A stretch of 64,000 bases of DNA from Bryoerythrophyllum caledonicum (lineage: Eukaryota > Streptophyta > Bryopsida > Pottiales > Pottiaceae), in assembly GCA_963971425.1 (NCBI GenBank), contig OZ020519.1, positions 5,534,028-5,598,027 of the forward strand, written 5' to 3'. A program made the position numbers and the translations under genes. The notes under the pieces are model-generated. The model saw only the letters and a program-made list of their open reading frames with translations, did no database searches and was not told where the DNA came from. Within the stretch, counting starts at the first letter, position 1; the number at the start of each line of letters is the position of its first letter. Below, piece by piece: positions 32,736-44,595 of this stretch.

Positions 32736-33235
32736 TGCCCACCCTGTTGTTGTTACAAGATACACCTCCTTCCTCACTCTTAACAGTTAGTAGATCAGTA
32801 GGAGAGTTTAAATTATGGAAGAAGAGCTTGGTGGTGTTTAAACTCAAGTCAAAGTAGTTCTAGCCGTGTCTGAGAGTGGAGGAAGAGTGAAGAAAGAGTT
32901 TGCATGGAGTAAGCATGGGTATTCTCCGATTTTTCCTCTTTGAGGTGATCGTAGATTAATTGTAGAATGCAAGGCTGCAAGGAATTTTGTCGCCTCAGAT
33001 TAATTACATGCCAACCTTGTTGTTGCTACAGAATAGGGTCACCCAGAGTTACCCCTTCTTTAGCCTACTCTTTCAGCAGTTTTTAGATCAACAGAAGAGC
33101 TTGGAGGTTGTGCAATTAGAATTATTTAATTGATTGCGGAAGAGCTTGGTGGTCATCTAGCCATCTTTGAGAGAGAAGAAAGAGCTTCTACGAGTTTAAC
33201 CATGAATATTAACAAGATACTCCTTCTTATGAACC
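32735..33235 (+). repeat. Dispersed repeat family 2, two tandem copies (32735-32960 and 33000-33235)
   Basis: Both copies contain GAAGAGCTTGGTGGT, an AAGTCAAAGT..TTCTAGCC or similar block, and GAGAG..GAAGAAAGAG. The same chain of blocks occurs in SFR2 introns at about 54030-54290, 54600-54870 and (reverse) 55230-55440. It is non-coding. The parent element is not identified. Confidence 0.7.
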
Positions 33236-33608
33236 ATTTAAAATAATTACCAGGAATTTACTCAGTGTCCTCATGAATATGGCACGTTCGAGTTATCAGG
33301 CTCTATGATTTTATGGTTTTTATGTTTAGTGAAAATATTTTAGAATCGTAAACAATTAGCCACCTTTCTATCCGATTTTAATTCAGGTGAACAGTGGAAA
33401 AAGAGGAGTTATCTTGAGCTTACACATAATTCCCTGTCTTCATGAATTTTAGCACGTTTGAGTTATCATGGTTAGAGGTAAATTGAGAACTATTGTCTCC
33501 GAGAGCGAAGAAAGAGTTTGCATCGTGAACGTCAGCCACCGTTCTTTCATTTGATGATGATTTTGTGGATGGGTACTACTGTTGCGTTTGACATGGTGTT
33601 TTGTGGGC

Positions 33609-34102
33609 ATGATGGTAGTGAAAAATGGCGTTGTGAGAGAGGACGCGTCCATGGAGGAGCTTTGGGAGGGAGTTCTGTGGAGGATGATAGTGCAGGCGGT
33701 GCCGACGCTTCTCTCGTGCCTGGCCTTCACCTCCTTCTCGCCCTTGTTCTTCGTGAGCTCCATCCCCTTCTCCCTCCTCTTCGTGACGCTCTCCGTGCTC
33801 ATCAGCGTGGCGTCCTGGTGCTGGAGTCCACTTGAAGGCGGCGCGGTCACCGACACTAATTGCTGCAGCTTGAGGTCGAAGCTGGGGACTCGGTACTTCA
33901 TTGCCTTCCACACTTTGCTTTTGGAAGACCCATGGGTGAGCCGGAAAGAAAGAGCATACATGCGCGTACATGATGTTGTCTGTGAGTGTTTTGCGTGAAC
34001 CGTACGTCATGTTTGTTTGTTAGCTCTTGGTTGGAGTTGAGTTCGCTGTGCGCCTTTTTTCTGATTTCTACTTTTTTGCAGGTCATGGTGGTGCTGCGGT
34101 GA
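33609..34102 (+). CDS. Small hydrophobic-hairpin protein, two exons (uncertain gene or upstream ORF)
   Basis: From ATG 33609 a frame runs to 33935, where a GGGTGAGC donor (GT at 33936) can join the TTTTTTGCAG acceptor at 34081. It then adds VMVVLR before TGA at 34100-34102, giving about 115 aa. Without splicing it would run to 33998. Residues about 18-60 form one or two membrane-spanning stretches with prolines (VQAVPTLLSCLAF, FFVSSIPFSLLFV), resembling a membrane hairpin. I do not recognise the family. It ends 25 bases before the TMEM131-like start codon and shares its acceptor, so it could be an upstream cistron of that transcript or a separate gene. Confidence 0.4.
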
Positions 34103-34127
34103 GGCACCCCGCGGGTTTCAGCTGGCG

Positions 34128-37100
34128 ATGTTGGTTCTGACGTGGGCGCTTCTGTTGCTGCTGCTTTGCATGCCGCCCATGGTAAACGCGGAGATTGGCA
34201 AAGTAGACCATGCAGTCACAGAGCGTCCTCCAGATCTCGATGACGACGGACAGGAGCTTGTAGCACTGGTTTTGAAAGGTAAATGTTTTCTGCAGCATCT
34301 TCCATGTACTAAACATGACTCACCAGGTCTAAGATTTTTGGTCTGAAGAATTTAGGTTCTAGATCTTGGACGGTGAGGAAGGTGGCCCTGGATTATATTA
34401 CTTGGAACTCATTTCCCTGTCTTGATATACGGGAAATGGTAATGTTGTGTGAGTCTCTTCTACACTAAATTTTTGTACCTTTAAACATGACTGACCATGT
34501 CTGAAATTTTCGATCATGTTCTACACCTTGATCTCATCAATCGAAGCTCACACGTAGTGGATGTTTTCCCGTCTTGCTATAGTGATGGTTGGCGAAACTA
34601 TCAGAGTTTGTAAAATTGGCTGTTTTAAATAAAAATTGAAGTTTCTGAACTCATGGTTACACACCTGTGGTTGCAGAGTTGGGGGTAGACACAGGCTCTG
34701 AAAGTGGAGAGGCAGAGAAGAGGCCAGACGAGGAGCCACAAAGCCAGCAGAGCAGTTTTGACTCCTCTGCAGATTCTTCTCATCAGTCTGAAGCGCACAC
34801 TTCTACAGACGCGAAGGTGGAGCTACTACCGTCATGTAGAGCCTTGGTTCGATTGGGCCAGCAAGTGACCTGTGCAGCCGCTCCTGCTCTGTCTCCTGCT
34901 CCGGAGTTTGTCGCTTCCGAGTTTCGTGACTGTTCCTCCGGGTCCACGTGCACCTTGTGTGGGCAGCCTGTGTTTCCTCCGCTTCTAGAGTTTGGGCAGC
35001 AGCCGCTGCACCAGCGTCAGGTGGCTTTCCTGACTATCATGAACTCATGCAATGGGTCCAGGTTGTCGCTGTTAGTTGCTAGAAGTGACAATAGGCAGTT
35101 CTTTGTCGATGGTGGATTCTCTGCGAAGTTGCTTGCACCCGGCGGGACGGTGAAGTTCCCTGTGTGTTACTTGCCTGAGCACCTGGGAGGTGCCAAGGGG
35201 AGTATAGTGGTAGAAACCAGCTCCGAGCCCCTAGTGGTGCAGGTGCAAGGGGAAGGCGTTCCGTCGCTGTACAAGCTCCAGGTCCGGGTGCAGGAGAATC
35301 CTCTTCACTCCGTGATCTCCCTATTTAACCCATTTGACGAAACTTTGTTCGTGGAAGAAGCCGCAGTCGTGGAGGACGAAGCGGATCCCTCCCCCTCCGT
35401 GTTAGGAAATGAAGAAGTTGTGATTGAAGCGCAAGAGGAGTGTGGTGATGACCATGGGCTCATGATGAGAGCTGCAGGGGCAGCAACATGGGCGCTCCCG
35501 GGGCAATCCAGTAGGGACATACTAGATTTCAACGTGTGTCTCAATCAAGGGGAGGTCTTTAGGGGGTCGTTCCACATCCGAGTTACTACGGGAGATTCTC
35601 TTGAGGAGGATCAGGGGATTACTCTAGTGTACCGGTTCAGCTCAAGAGTCTCTCGCCCCTCTCCTGTGCTGTCAGTTCCTCACACGTTGGACTTTGGGAT
35701 GCTGGTTGGTGATCAGGCAAGCTCGCAGCTCTTGGTTCTTCACAACTCTGGCCAGCAGCTAGTGCAGGTCAGCACATTCCATCATGTACCCCCACTCTTT
35801 CATGTGCTGAATATCATATATTCCTGAAAATGGTTATCCTCTAGCTCACATGAAATGTAGGCTCTTCAAATATCAATGGTGATTATCTTCTTATTGTTAC
35901 CTAGTGTCCCACTCCTGCTTGCATGTCACGTATGTCCAGAGACCTCACATCATCTAGTGAATGGTTATCCTCTAGCTCACTCGAAGACTAGTCTCTTAGT
36001 CCTTTCAAATTTCAATCTTTATTGTTACTCTTTTCTTGCACTAATGTGTTGAATATCGTGTAGTCCAAAGACCTCACATCATCTTTATGAATGGTTATCT
36101 TCTCTGGCTCTCTTAGTGGTCGTGAAATGGTGGTTACCATGTTCTGCTTCCTGATGCTTTCTTCACTGTAGCTGAGAATTTCAGTGTTATCGTGCGTCTC
36201 TGTTGCAGATAGAGGACATATATGAGCTCTCCGGAAACTCAAAAATTAAGATTGATTACGAGAAGGGGCAGATCCTGGGACCGAATTCGGAGACCGAAGT
36301 AGCCAATGTGACGTACAGCGGCCAGAACCAATCCGTGACATGCATGAAGTCGCAGAAGATCATAGTGCGCACCAACAGCACCATCGACCACCTGATCGAG
36401 ATTCCTTACAGAGCCATGGTGCTGCAGTGTTTGCACTCCCCTCCAGCGATGGCGTTTGGGACCGGAAGCCCGGGAGGCGCAGCTGCTGGGGACCTGGGCG
36501 CCTCCCAGCAACTGGGCATCACAGATTTGCTAATGAATGGCAAGGTGCTGTTCATCGGGCTGCTCGTCTGCGTAGGTCTCGTCTGCGCGCTGGTTTTCTT
36601 CCACCCGGTGGTGCGTGATGCGAATTTGCCCACATTCTCCAACGAGTGTCATGGAAGGAGCCCTCTCATCAAGAAGCGGAACAAGATCTTGAAGATGTGG
36701 GGCTGGGGCGCTTTGGCGACGGTGGTGGACGGTGTCTGGACTGCGTTTGGATCCTCCTTGTGGACCAACAAGGACTGCACGACGCCCGCTCCGGACTACG
36801 CTCTCCCTCGGTTCGTGACGCCACCGTCGTCCCCTGCGTCACCATCTGCTGCCACCACAGCGTCCAAGAAGGGAAAAAAGGGAAGAAAAAACAACAACAG
36901 CGCTGCTGCTGCCGCTGCCAAGTCCAAAGGCCATGGCGAGACTGGTTTGACTGTCGCTTCCAACCATCACCATCATCATGCACCCTCTGTGAAGCAGCCC
37001 AAGCCATCCAAGTTCCTGAGACCAGAGAATCCTGCCAAGCATCTCGTCTACGCGGATCAGGATGCTGTCGACGCAGTCACAGATGTGAAGGATGTAGTCA

Positions 37101-38344
37101 TCGCACCTGTCGTACAAGAAGAAGAACCAAGATCCCAAGCATCAGATCCGAAACCTGATTCTCCCATCCCAGAGCCATCGAAGAAGACAGAGGACAGGCT
37201 CACAGCGACAGGCACGCCAGTAGAAGAGAGGCCAGCAGCGATACAAGAGAAGAGGAAGCGGAGGAAGAGATCCGGCAAAGCTTCCCACCTGGGCACCAAA
37301 TCACCTGCATCTCCTTCCTCCCCAGTGACTCCTTCCTCCTGGTTCTCCAGTCCACCCTCTCCTGGCAAGAAATCCGATCAGTCATCCAGCCCACGGTCTG
37401 TAGACCTCGCAGACGCCACGGCACTTCCGCAGCTGAAGGTGAGAATCCCCAACTCGCTCAACAAGGCCACAAACCGCGCCACGGAGAGCCCTCGGCTCAC
37501 CTTGCAACCACCGAAGATGGACAAGCAGCCACAGCAGCCACAGCAGCAGCAGCAGCAGCAGCAGCGCAAGCAGCCGCCGTTTGAGAGGACCAGGCCGGTG
37601 CCCAAGAAGAGCACCATGAACGAACCGGCGACAATAGCTCGCAAGAAGCCGCCAGCTCCCAGCACGGGCTTCTTCCAACGGAGCCTCTTCACGGAGCCCA
37701 CTGACTTCGATGGAAGCCAATCGTTCCGTCGCCTTCATCCTCACCAAATCGCAGCGTTTGCAGCTGCACCTGGGTCTAGTTTCAGGAGAGATAGCGAGGC
37801 GTTTGTTGCGCCCCCACCTCCTCCTCCTCCTCCACCTCCTCCTCTTCTTCCTTCTGCCATTGCGCGTCCGAAGCAGCACCCGAGCTGGAGCAGCCTGGGC
37901 TTCACGCCCAGTCCCGAAGAAGACTCTTCCTCCGGGGAATTGGAGTACAACATCTGGGGCAACCACTTCGGTGACCTCGGCTCCGTCTCCGAGCCAGTGG
38001 ACCATCCTCCGCTGCAGCAAGGCGACATGAGTCCCACCGCCGCCGCGCTCTACGGCACTCGCTTCCAGGGCTTCTTCTCTGAACCCTCCACCTTCGACAG
38101 CCGCCCTGCCTCGCCTGCTCCGCTGCCTGATCAGTTATACCCCAGCGATGTGAGGCCGCGCGTGAGGCCACCGGCGCCATACTCGCCTCCCATGGGTGGT
38201 ACCACTGGTTTCAGTCCCTTGGGCAACACCACTCAGCACTCCAACATCTGGGCCCACACCAGCAGCACCAGCAGCACCAGCACCAGCAGCAACCGCCGCC
38301 GCGTTCCGGAGAGTCTGGTATCACCTTCTCTGCCTTACAAGTGA
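34128..38344 (+). CDS. TMEM131-like membrane protein, three exons, 1125 aa
   Basis: Exons 34128-34278, 34677-35767 and 36209-38344 join in frame across GT-AG introns (GAAAG|GTAAAT, TTGCAG|AG; GTGCAG|GTCAGC, TTGCAG|AT). Residues 1-20 are a signal peptide (MLVLTWALLLLLLCMPPMVNA). An acidic/Ser-rich stretch follows. Next come beta-sandwich repeats of the TMEM131 N-terminal type (LEFGQQPLHQRQVAF, GSIVVETSSEPL, VPSLYKLQVRV, SLFNPFDETLFVEEA). A single membrane helix lies at about residue 528-548 (VLFIGLLVCVGLVCALVFF). The C-terminal 550 residues are low-complexity: Lys- and Ala-rich tract, five His, a CAG-encoded Gln run (37541-37564) and a Pro run (37811-37853). Animal TMEM131 aids collagen secretion through TRAPP contacts. 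The plant role is unknown, so only an ER-to-Golgi membrane role is suggested. Confidence 0.85.
37541..37564 (+). repeat. CAG microsatellite encoding poly-Gln in the TMEM131-like gene
   Basis: Eight CAG codons stand in a row within a longer Gln-rich CAG/CCA tract. Uniform codon use means it is a replication-slippage locus, and length variation between individuals is likely. Confidence 0.85.
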
Positions 38345-39250
38345 CTTATTCTTATGTGTTGTTGATTGGGTGCAATTATAGGTTGGAAGCTGTGCTCAAT
38401 TGTTCATAATACAGACTTGATGTGCCATAAGGGCTCCACTGCTGTAATCCAGCCTTCATGGTATTGACACATTATTATTAATGTGATCCTCTAATAAATT
38501 GCATCAAACTTCAGCTTCCTACTCGGTCTTGCATTGAACGATATACTTTGGTGTCAATGAATGGATGTCTACTAGGTGTTGTATTGGGTTCCACTTCTGT
38601 AATTCCTACCGAGATGATGTATCCAGCCTTCATGGTATTGACACATTATTTTCCATGAACTAGCATGTCCATCCCTAGTGCAAAGTGCATCAGAACTTGT
38701 TTATTTAGCTTCTAAACATACAAAGAAGAAAGTAGTTGTCGGTGATGGAGGTTATGGTCTAGGCAATTCAAAAGCAGGCACAAACCAAGACAAACCACTT
38801 CAAGTCATTGGATCTGAAATTGATTTGCTAGCTGAACAAAGAAGTGAAGCTGAGCGCGCATGTTAAGTACACAAATTCAGTACTCAAACACATGATATGC
38901 TGAAAGAGGAGAATCCTTGTCAGCTGGTGAATAACATGTAAAGAGGTGAAGGATAATTCTTTTTTTGCACAAACCTGAATACCAGTGTTCAGATTTTCAG
39001 CACAAACATTTTATCTCCTGGTATTACCAATGCCCAGGCTTAACTACATGAGATGGAAGTCCAGCTTGGTGATGAATCCTTGTTCAGGATGGGAAGAGCT
39101 TGGTTAGAAGTAGTTTTAACCCCCTTTCAGAAGGAAGGAGCAAATGTATGTCATACCATGAACCTTTATCACCTTCTCCTGCTTGAAGAGATTATAAAAA
39201 TCTAGAGCTATATTTGGGGCTGATTTTAATATTCGAAAATGAATAAAAAG
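38345..39250. other. 3' flank of TMEM131-like gene with a 28-bp direct repeat
   Basis: A polyadenylation-type AATAAA lies near 38494. A 28-bp direct repeat (CCAGCCTTCATGGTATTGAC onward) occurs at 38449-38476 and 38623-38650, with related bases upstream of each, so the 3' flank carries a partial 174-bp duplication. No gene is seen to 39250. Confidence 0.6.
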
Positions 39251-39380
39251 TCAAAACTCATGGTCTCTTTCAATCACTTTACACAGAACTCTACTACCCT
39301 TCGCAGTGGTTCGTTTTGTACATAATTGATTCACAATGGAGTATGTCCAAAAAAAATTTGGAAAATAAGAGATTTGTCTA

Positions 39381-39462
39381 GGTGATACCCATGTAAAACG
39401 AAGGTGATACCCATGTAATGTTGGTGTGATACCCATGTAATATCTGGGTGATCCCCGTCATG
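39381..39462. repeat. 22-bp minisatellite, unit GTGATACCCATGTAA plus 6-8 variable bases
   Basis: Three full units and a degenerate fourth lie head to tail with spacing 21-23 bp. The 15-base core is constant and the remainder varies. A diverged pair of the same unit appears at 43052-43100, and GGGTGATACC cores also occur near 24800. Confidence 0.8.
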
Positions 39463-40479
39463 TCCGAACTACTGCGATTTGGAAAAATAAATACTTTGGC
39501 AAGTAGGTGCCAACAGTGACCACAACAATATGGTATCCCACTTGTTTCAGGAACCGAAAGCAAAAAAAAACGCACTTAAAAGGTTGTGAGGTGTCTTTTA
39601 TAAATTGATTCCTCTATGACAAACCAGAAAAACAAAAATAAACTGAACAAGTGAGGCTTTTGCGGTAGAACAAGCACTTCGCTGCTCCGCTTTGGGCATC
39701 AATGTTCCATGTTTTTTGTAGAAAAAATTATTGAAAGTCATCCGCTTTCTAAAGGAATGAAGGATGGAACCTTTAGAGATTTGGTGCAGATCTGGTCAGA
39801 AGTTGGGGGCAATTTTAGCCATCATGTTTTCCCAGAGCAGAGGAGTTACTGTGCAGCACGTGCCATGTCCTGCGAAAAGACTCCGGATATACCTCAATAC
39901 GGTTGCGTAGATTCCCGCACTGGGCATCAAATATGGAAGCTCACAGGAAAGCATTGCACTGACTTGCAGTGAAAGACTTGTCATGTAGATGGAAAAAACA
40001 CAGCAAGCCAAGAAATCTACAAGCGAATAGACTTACATCAAAAACCAACAAGCACTTGTTGGCACGCGGTAACGAATACTGCTACGCAAGCAATATGATC
40101 CCCATGACAAAAACAGATAACCCCACTCCAACTTGTGAAGACATCACAACAAGGCCTCGTGTGAAATACATGAGGCCTACTTGTTGAAATACACAAAATA
40201 CAATTACCAGAGCAACAACATGCTTGCAAAGGATGTTCTACAACAATTTCATTCTTCAGATTCATAAGGCACAAGCCTCAAAATTACACAAAGCCTTCGG
40301 CGTCCGTGTGAAGGGCTTGCCCTGTCGTCGTCAAATTTCCCAGCAGCAAACAAAAAGAAGCGCTGCGCCTAACAAGACGACTCTGGTATCAACCGGTCAT
40401 CATCACTATGTACAATCTAGGAACCAATTATCATACACAAGTTTTCACAAAGCTATGTACACAAAAGAGACCACCTCTT
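39463..40479. other. Intergenic between two convergent genes; nothing supported
   Basis: Contains only short frames of ordinary length. It lies between the 3' ends of the TMEM131-like gene and the DnaJ 8-like gene and must hold the latter's 3' UTR at its right end. Confidence 0.4.
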
Positions 40480-41120
40480 TTACAAGCTCGGGTTGATATG
40501 GTTGGAGAAGTCCAGAGTGCCGGCCCCCTCAAATCCCATCCACTCCTCCCAATCCTCCCACGAGTCGTCCCCCACGCCCATGAACCCCTCCAAATTGTCC
40601 GACAAATCATCCTCAAACTCTCCAAACTGCTGCGTCGAGCCATTAAGCAAAGTCTGCAAAACCAAACAAAAAATGTCAAAACAGAACGAAACAAGAAAGC
40701 TTCACCGGAAGCTCACAACACGTGGACATGGCCGCAAGAGATCCACAAAATCAGAGGCCATGTCATTGCGGGAAGAAAGCTCACAATGCGCAGACATGGC
40801 TGCAAGATTACCTCGTACGCGTAGTTGATCTGCTGGAAGTTGGTGGTGCAATGGTTGCCGTCACACACGTCGGGGTGGAACTTGAGCGCGAGGCGGCGGT
40901 ACGCCTTCTTGATCTCGTGCTTGCTGGCGCCGGGGCTGACTCCCAGGGTGGAATAAGGGTCTCTTGTCACGGGGCCCGCGCTGTACGCCATCGCCACTCC
41001 TGCTCTCGGCCTCGGGCTGGCGCCTAAACTCCGCGGCGAGGACGACGACATGGCGTAGTCGCCTTGCTGAAACGCGCTCTTGCTGGCGCTCGCAATCGGA
41101 ATCGCCTTGCTGCTCATCAT
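40480..41120 (-). CDS. Chloroplast J-domain protein of the DnaJ 8 type, two exons, 160 aa
   Basis: Exon 1 (41120-40812) and exon 2 (40653-40480) join in phase 0 across TACGAG|GTAATC and TTTTGCAG|ACTTTG. The N-terminal about 48 residues are Ser/Ala/Arg-rich without acidic clustering, as in plastid transit peptides. The J domain (DPYSTLGV...IKKAYRRLALKFHPDV...NFQQINYAYETLL) has HPD at residues 82-84, the tripeptide that stimulates Hsp70 ATPase. The short acidic C-terminus with DDSWEDWEEWMGFEGAGT and HINPSL is diagnostic of chloroplast DnaJ 8 proteins, and length (160 aa) fits. It probably acts as a stromal co-chaperone of plastid Hsp70. It is convergent with the TMEM131-like gene. Confidence 0.9.
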
Positions 41121-41372
41121 GATTGCCAGAAAACTACTGCAACAACTCGAAATATCGACAAATTGGAAAGCACAGGGGCCCGGGAGGAGCTGTGACTTCG
41201 ACCGAGAAGACCTCGGGCTATACTAAACCGAAACCGGATTTGCGAAGTGGGTTTGGACGCTGTAACGACGGGCGATGCGACGGTGCGAGAGAGGGATTGC
41301 GGAGAAACGGTGAGCAGGCGAGGTGGATTGTCGAAGTGCGAGAAGGTTTTTGGTCATGAAAGGAGGCTGCTG

Positions 41373-41384
41373 TGTATTATATTG
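41373..41384 (-). promoter_or_regulatory. Possible TATA element of the DnaJ 8-like gene
   Basis: Minus strand reads AATATAATACA about 255 bases upstream of the ATG, in an otherwise GC-rich block. A 5' UTR of about 200 bases would follow. This is an inference from composition and distance only. Confidence 0.3.
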
Positions 41385-41399
41385 GGTGTGGGGCCTCCT

Positions 41400-42060
41400 G
41401 GATAAAGCGAGCCTCGGGTCCAGGTTCGGGCCCAGGTTCGGGGGATGGTGACGTTGGATTGCGCGAGCGGATGAATTCTGTCGTGAAAATGGAGTGTATC
41501 TTTACTCGGGGAGGGTAATTGCTGGAATTACTGCGGGCAAAGATTAGTTGACAGGAGTAAGATCAACTTTGATTCTAGAAAAGGAAAAGATAAAGATTAG
41601 GAGATGGGAAGACAGGAATATGAGAACTATGATGAATAAAAAATAAAATGAAAAACACATAACATTTCAAAACCAATACTACTCGTGCAACCTTCCATGT
41701 AGGGACAACTCATTGTTGAGACTTGATAAAATCACAAGGCCATCTTAGCATTGATTCTAGAATGTCATGCGAGTCATATATTTGTTAAGTCAAACTATTA
41801 TTTTGGGGGAAAAAATGTTCTTTTAATGGGGAGGACTTGTTGTAGTGCTCCAAGTACACCGTTCCGTGAATATAGTGTAGACCAGACTATTTGAAATTTC
41901 CTACACTAATTGAAAATTTACATGCAATTGTTGACCGACACACACTTGCTTGAGAACAAATACCCAATCAGAACTTGGCATGCACATGCTTTGATGGAAA
42001 TTAGTGTGAGTGATCTACATCAATAATCCCTCTATACTATATTCAGTGTTTAATGTAGTT
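41400..42060. other. Intergenic, AT-rich, nothing identified
   Basis: No frame, splice pattern or structured RNA was recognised. Confidence 0.4.
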
Positions 42061-42064
42061 GTCT

Positions 42065-42190
42065 TGGGATGCATTTACCCTCAAAGGGTAGTAGTTCTAT
42101 TACACTACCCTATGTCTCATGGCCATAGGCTTGGTGAAGAGAAGTAACAAACACTATATTCACGTGGGTCCCCGTTGGGGATTCGAGTTT
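42065..42190 (+). mobile_element. 5'-truncated LINE 3' tail (relative of the giant LINE)
   Basis: TACCCTCAAAGG..TAGTAGTTC, CATGGCCATAGGCTTGG, CAAACACTATATTCA and a hairpin (TCCCC GTT GGGGA) match in order the 3' UTR of the inner giant LINE (18730-18840). Only the last about 120 bases are present. It is typical of dead-on-arrival copies, or of a SINE that borrows the LINE tail. Confidence 0.65.
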
Positions 42191-44200
42191 GTTCTTGGGA
42201 TGTAATTTGTTGTTGAGAAGTGGGGTGCTTGGTGCAAAATGGTGTGGCCAATCAGTCTCTTTTGCATTTATTTGCTTTTGAAGGGATGCTTTTGCTTTGG
42301 GCGTTTATTCTTATGAGCTGATGTTTGAAGAATGCCGTGACAACTGCTTTTCTGGTGTGTAGTTGAAAGAGTGGGGTGAAGGAAATGGGAAACTGGGGCA
42401 GTGGATTTTTCAGACATTTTATACATGGTTTCATGTCAGGGATAAGCATGTATGCAGACGAACAAGGGGATACCGTAATACGGATAGATTGGAATTGACT
42501 CTATTCCCAATGGAAGTTAGAGGCTCCCACTTGACATGTGCGTTGGTGGGTCCTTCAAAGAGTGATACCCTCTCAGCCTACACAACCCCCTACACTAGGC
42601 ACAAACTAGGCATTTCATGTAATGTTGTGTGATCTCCAAGCTTCCTGTCTTCCAAAAAGAAACTTAACAGTTCCTTCAATCGAGGTACTGTAGCATGGTC
42701 AATCCAGTGTACAGTACAATAGCACAAAATTGTGTCAAACTGCCCTTTTGAATCCCAATCATGTGACAATTTCGATTGGAGGCCCCACCTCAGTACATGA
42801 ACCAACTTGTCATTGAAAATGTGGGATCCAATTCCCTCGTTCAAACTCATCACATGCCTTCCACAGTCAAACATTTCATTATTCCAAGTTCAAAGGCATA
42901 TCTACTCCAACTTTAAAAAGTATTTTAAGTTGAATTGCTTTTTCTGCAACGGAGTTTCATACCATCTGTTCAATATTCATTTTCAAATTGAAAATAAATA
43001 TATTGTGCTGCAATGTCACCAAGATATATTCATACACTCATGCACAATCAGGGTGATACTTCCGTAAAATGCCAGTGATTATCTGGGAAATATCCCAGCT
43101 AGTGACCACGACTCTAAATCTGATGTTTAGTGTAGGCACACTACATGACTGGTAAATGCTGTAAATTTTTACTCTTGATGAATATATTTTCACCAACCAT
43201 GTTGATAATATCACCCTCTTTTAAGTTGTATAGATAGTTGTACTCTCCATTAAAAAAAAACACCTTCATCAAAAGCAAAAAGTTATAGTGCTTCCAAATC
43301 ATAAATTACCACTACAATAAACACCAAATTCAATGTACACTACACATTGCTTCTGACAACCAGACTTAATCCGATCGCATTCGCCCAAATGTCTGCATCC
43401 ACCTTCATCAGCAGATGGATGATTATCATTCGTCCCGATTTGAGTCTGTTCCACGTCACGTGTAGATAAACTTTTAGCTACCGTTACTTAGATGGAAAGT
43501 GACAGAGGATAAGACTTGGAGCGGGGACGGTTATAGAAACCATGGATGGCAGACGTGGCAGAAGTTTCTATACGTGGCAAGGCTGGCGTGCGCAGGCGTT
43601 TCCCGCTGCCGGGAACAGGGCGGGGGACGTGGTACTCTGTGGTTCCCGGAGATATTCTGGCACCACAAGTTTCTGTTCTGTGGTCGGAAGTTGTGTGGCC
43701 CCAGCTCGACACCTGGCGTACGACGTGTGGCTGTAGTTCAGATATGGTAGGTTTTCTCTTTTGACTCAAAAGAAATCTTTTTCACGCTGCGATCGTGTTC
43801 TCGTCGGCGTTCCCACGTGGCAACGTAGCAGGCTCACCATGAAATAGTTCTAAAACGAAATTCGGAAATATGTGGGTCAAAACCCGATTATAGAATGAAT
43901 TATTTTGTGAATTAACTGTTTTCAATGTATTTGAGGTATTTTGTGTTTCTTACTGGAAACAAATCGTGATTTTTTTATATTTGTAGTACGAACATTCATA
44001 ACATAAATACATTTCAAGATATTTTTTGGTAGAAATCTCCAACTTCATCATTGATAAGTGGTTTTTATTAGAATCCACAATTTAAGAGTCTAAGAATAAA
44101 TCATTTATTTAAGATAATTTGTATCCAATAAATAGCTGAAGCGGTAAAAGTATTACAGTACTATTGTTTGAGCTTATATTAAAATGTCATCTAGTAAGGG
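42191..44200. other. Intergenic; one GC-rich island (about 43500-43830) and a diverged minisatellite pair
   Basis: No gene is supported. The island 43500-43830 is open in several frames on both strands purely because it is GC-rich. No conserved domain or splice structure was recognised. Positions 43052-43100 hold two diverged units of the 22-bp minisatellite seen at 39381. Confidence 0.4.
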
Positions 44201-44439
44201 CACCATGGCCCTTTCTAGGTCCTGGTGTAGGGTAAGCCGCCCCATAACCAACAAAAATCCATCGCCAACGCTTATAAAATTGGGGTATATCCAACCCTCT
44301 TCCATCCCATTACCACCAAGTGAGTTCCAAATGGAGATTTGCTACTAGTCAAAACCCTTACTTTTGGTCATTGGTTATGGACGGTATCTACTGCTAGCCA
44401 CCCACTAAACATGGTTGCACAATTTGAAATTTCATAACT

Positions 44440-44595
44440 AATACACTATCCTATGTCATGTGGCCATAGGCTTAGTGAAGGGAATGAACAAACACTATCC
44501 TATGTCTTGTGGTCATAGGCTTAGTGAAGGGAATGGACAAACACTATATTCATGCCGGTCCCCGTCAAGGACCAAGGTTCTTCTTCTTCTTCATC
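44440..44595 (+). mobile_element. LINE 3' tail with internal 56-bp tandem duplication
   Basis: Two copies of ACACTATCCTATGTC.TGTGG.CATAGGCTTAGTGAAGGGAATG lie in tandem (about 44448-44503 and 44504-44558). They are followed by CACTATATTCATGCCGG, a short stem (GGTCC/GGACC) and GTTCTTCTTCTTCTTC, matching the terminal part of the giant LINE 3' UTR including its TTC tail. Confidence 0.7.

Noticed and set aside
43500-43830. GC-rich island open in several frames on both strands
   Set aside because: Openness follows from base composition. No domain, splice structure or codon pattern favours one frame.
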